Below are positions 6,035-6,211 of a stretch of DNA of 6,211 nt, in pieces; position 1 is the first letter of the stretch; the number at the start of each line of letters is the position of its first letter. The notes under the pieces were generated by a model that worked only from the letters and a program-made list of their open reading frames with translations, ran no database searches and was not told where the DNA came from. A program made the position numbers and the translations under genes. Source of the stretch: Anaerolineae bacterium (GTDB taxonomy: Bacteria; Chloroflexota; Anaerolineae; SpSt-313); contig JAIMBM010000201.1 of NCBI GenBank assembly GCA_023511475.1, forward strand, positions 1 through 6,211, given 5' to 3'.

Positions 6035-6055
6035 AGCCGCGCTGCGGCTTCACGC
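6029..6055 (+). terminator. 12-bp hairpin across the GH4 stop codon, possible operon end
   Basis: GCGTGAAGCCGC (6029-6040) and GCGGCTTCACGC (6044-6055) pair perfectly around the loop GCT. The TGA stop (6032-6034) is inside the left arm. There is no T run after the stem; the following bases are C- and G-rich. It may be a U-less terminator or a 3' end-protecting structure for the operon message. The stem is certain from sequence; its role is inferred from its position after the last gene. Confidence 0.5.
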
Positions 6056-6211
6056 ACCCCGGAGGGCCCGGTATGGCGTGGGCTGCGTGCGGTCGCCCCC
6101 TTCCCGCGCCTGGAGTTTGGCCTTTTCCGGTCCTGGTCCCTGACCACTGGCTCTCTCGCTCCCTAGCGGTCGTGTTCCACCCTACGCGTGGTAACGCCCC
6201 CACCCCTAACC
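6056..6211. other. non-coding tail, no gene seen
   Basis: The last 156 bases show no reading frame with a credible start or family resemblance on either strand, no tRNA-like cloverleaf and no repeat. The stretch becomes C-rich at its very end, which may again reflect a contig edge. It probably belongs to the intergenic space after the operon. Confidence 0.6.

Noticed and set aside
6170..6195. Imperfect inverted repeat GTTCCAC...GTGGTAAC in the 3' tail
   Set aside because: Only seven pairs with a bulge near the contig end; no supporting context for a terminator, operator or attachment site.

Overview
The window looks like one end of a high-G+C bacterial (probably metagenomic) contig. It carries five consecutive plus-strand genes that read as one carbohydrate uptake-and-processing operon. 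In order these are a Tat-type lipoprotein solute-binding protein (163-1584), two MalF/MalG-type ABC permeases (1717-2637 and 2657-3562), a URO-D superfamily protein (3608-4675) and an NAD-dependent glycoside hydrolase family 4 protein (4715-6034). No gene of known taxonomy-marker value is present. The combination of a twin-arginine plus lipobox signal on the binding protein, a Pro/Thr/Ala linker after the lipid cysteine, high G+C and a URO-D paralogue next to sugar-transport genes resembles Chloroflexota (Anaerolineae/Thermomicrobia-like). That assignment is inference from style, not from a search.

Layout. Bases 1-71 contain only G and C in homopolymer-like runs and are most likely a sequencing or assembly artefact. 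Bases 80-162 are a short leader with an operator-like palindrome (96-110), a small hairpin (114-133) and a strong ribosome binding site. A 132-base gap follows the binding-protein gene and contains a perfect 15-bp hairpin (1641-1673), the kind of element that often separates a highly expressed binding protein from its permeases. The other intergenic gaps are 19 to 45 bases, each with a recognisable Shine-Dalgarno sequence, which supports co-transcription. A 12-bp hairpin overlaps the last stop codon (6029-6055). The remaining 156 bases show no gene.

How the genes fit together. The lipoprotein would capture an oligosaccharide or glycoside outside the membrane and the two permeases would import it. 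The GH4 enzyme would then cleave it in the cytosol by the NAD/Mn-dependent oxidation-elimination mechanism of that family. No ATPase gene is present; many CUT1-type sugar importers borrow a shared MsmK/UgpC-like ATPase encoded elsewhere. The role of the URO-D-family protein is unknown. It is not a haem-pathway decarboxylase by its motifs, and it keeps a metal-site-like pattern related to corrinoid methyltransferases such as MtaA. The most interesting aspects of the window are this URO-D/GH4/ABC combination, the unusual Cys-Tyr-Gly-Val motif in the GH4 protein, and two hairpins in the operon that share the same arm sequences.
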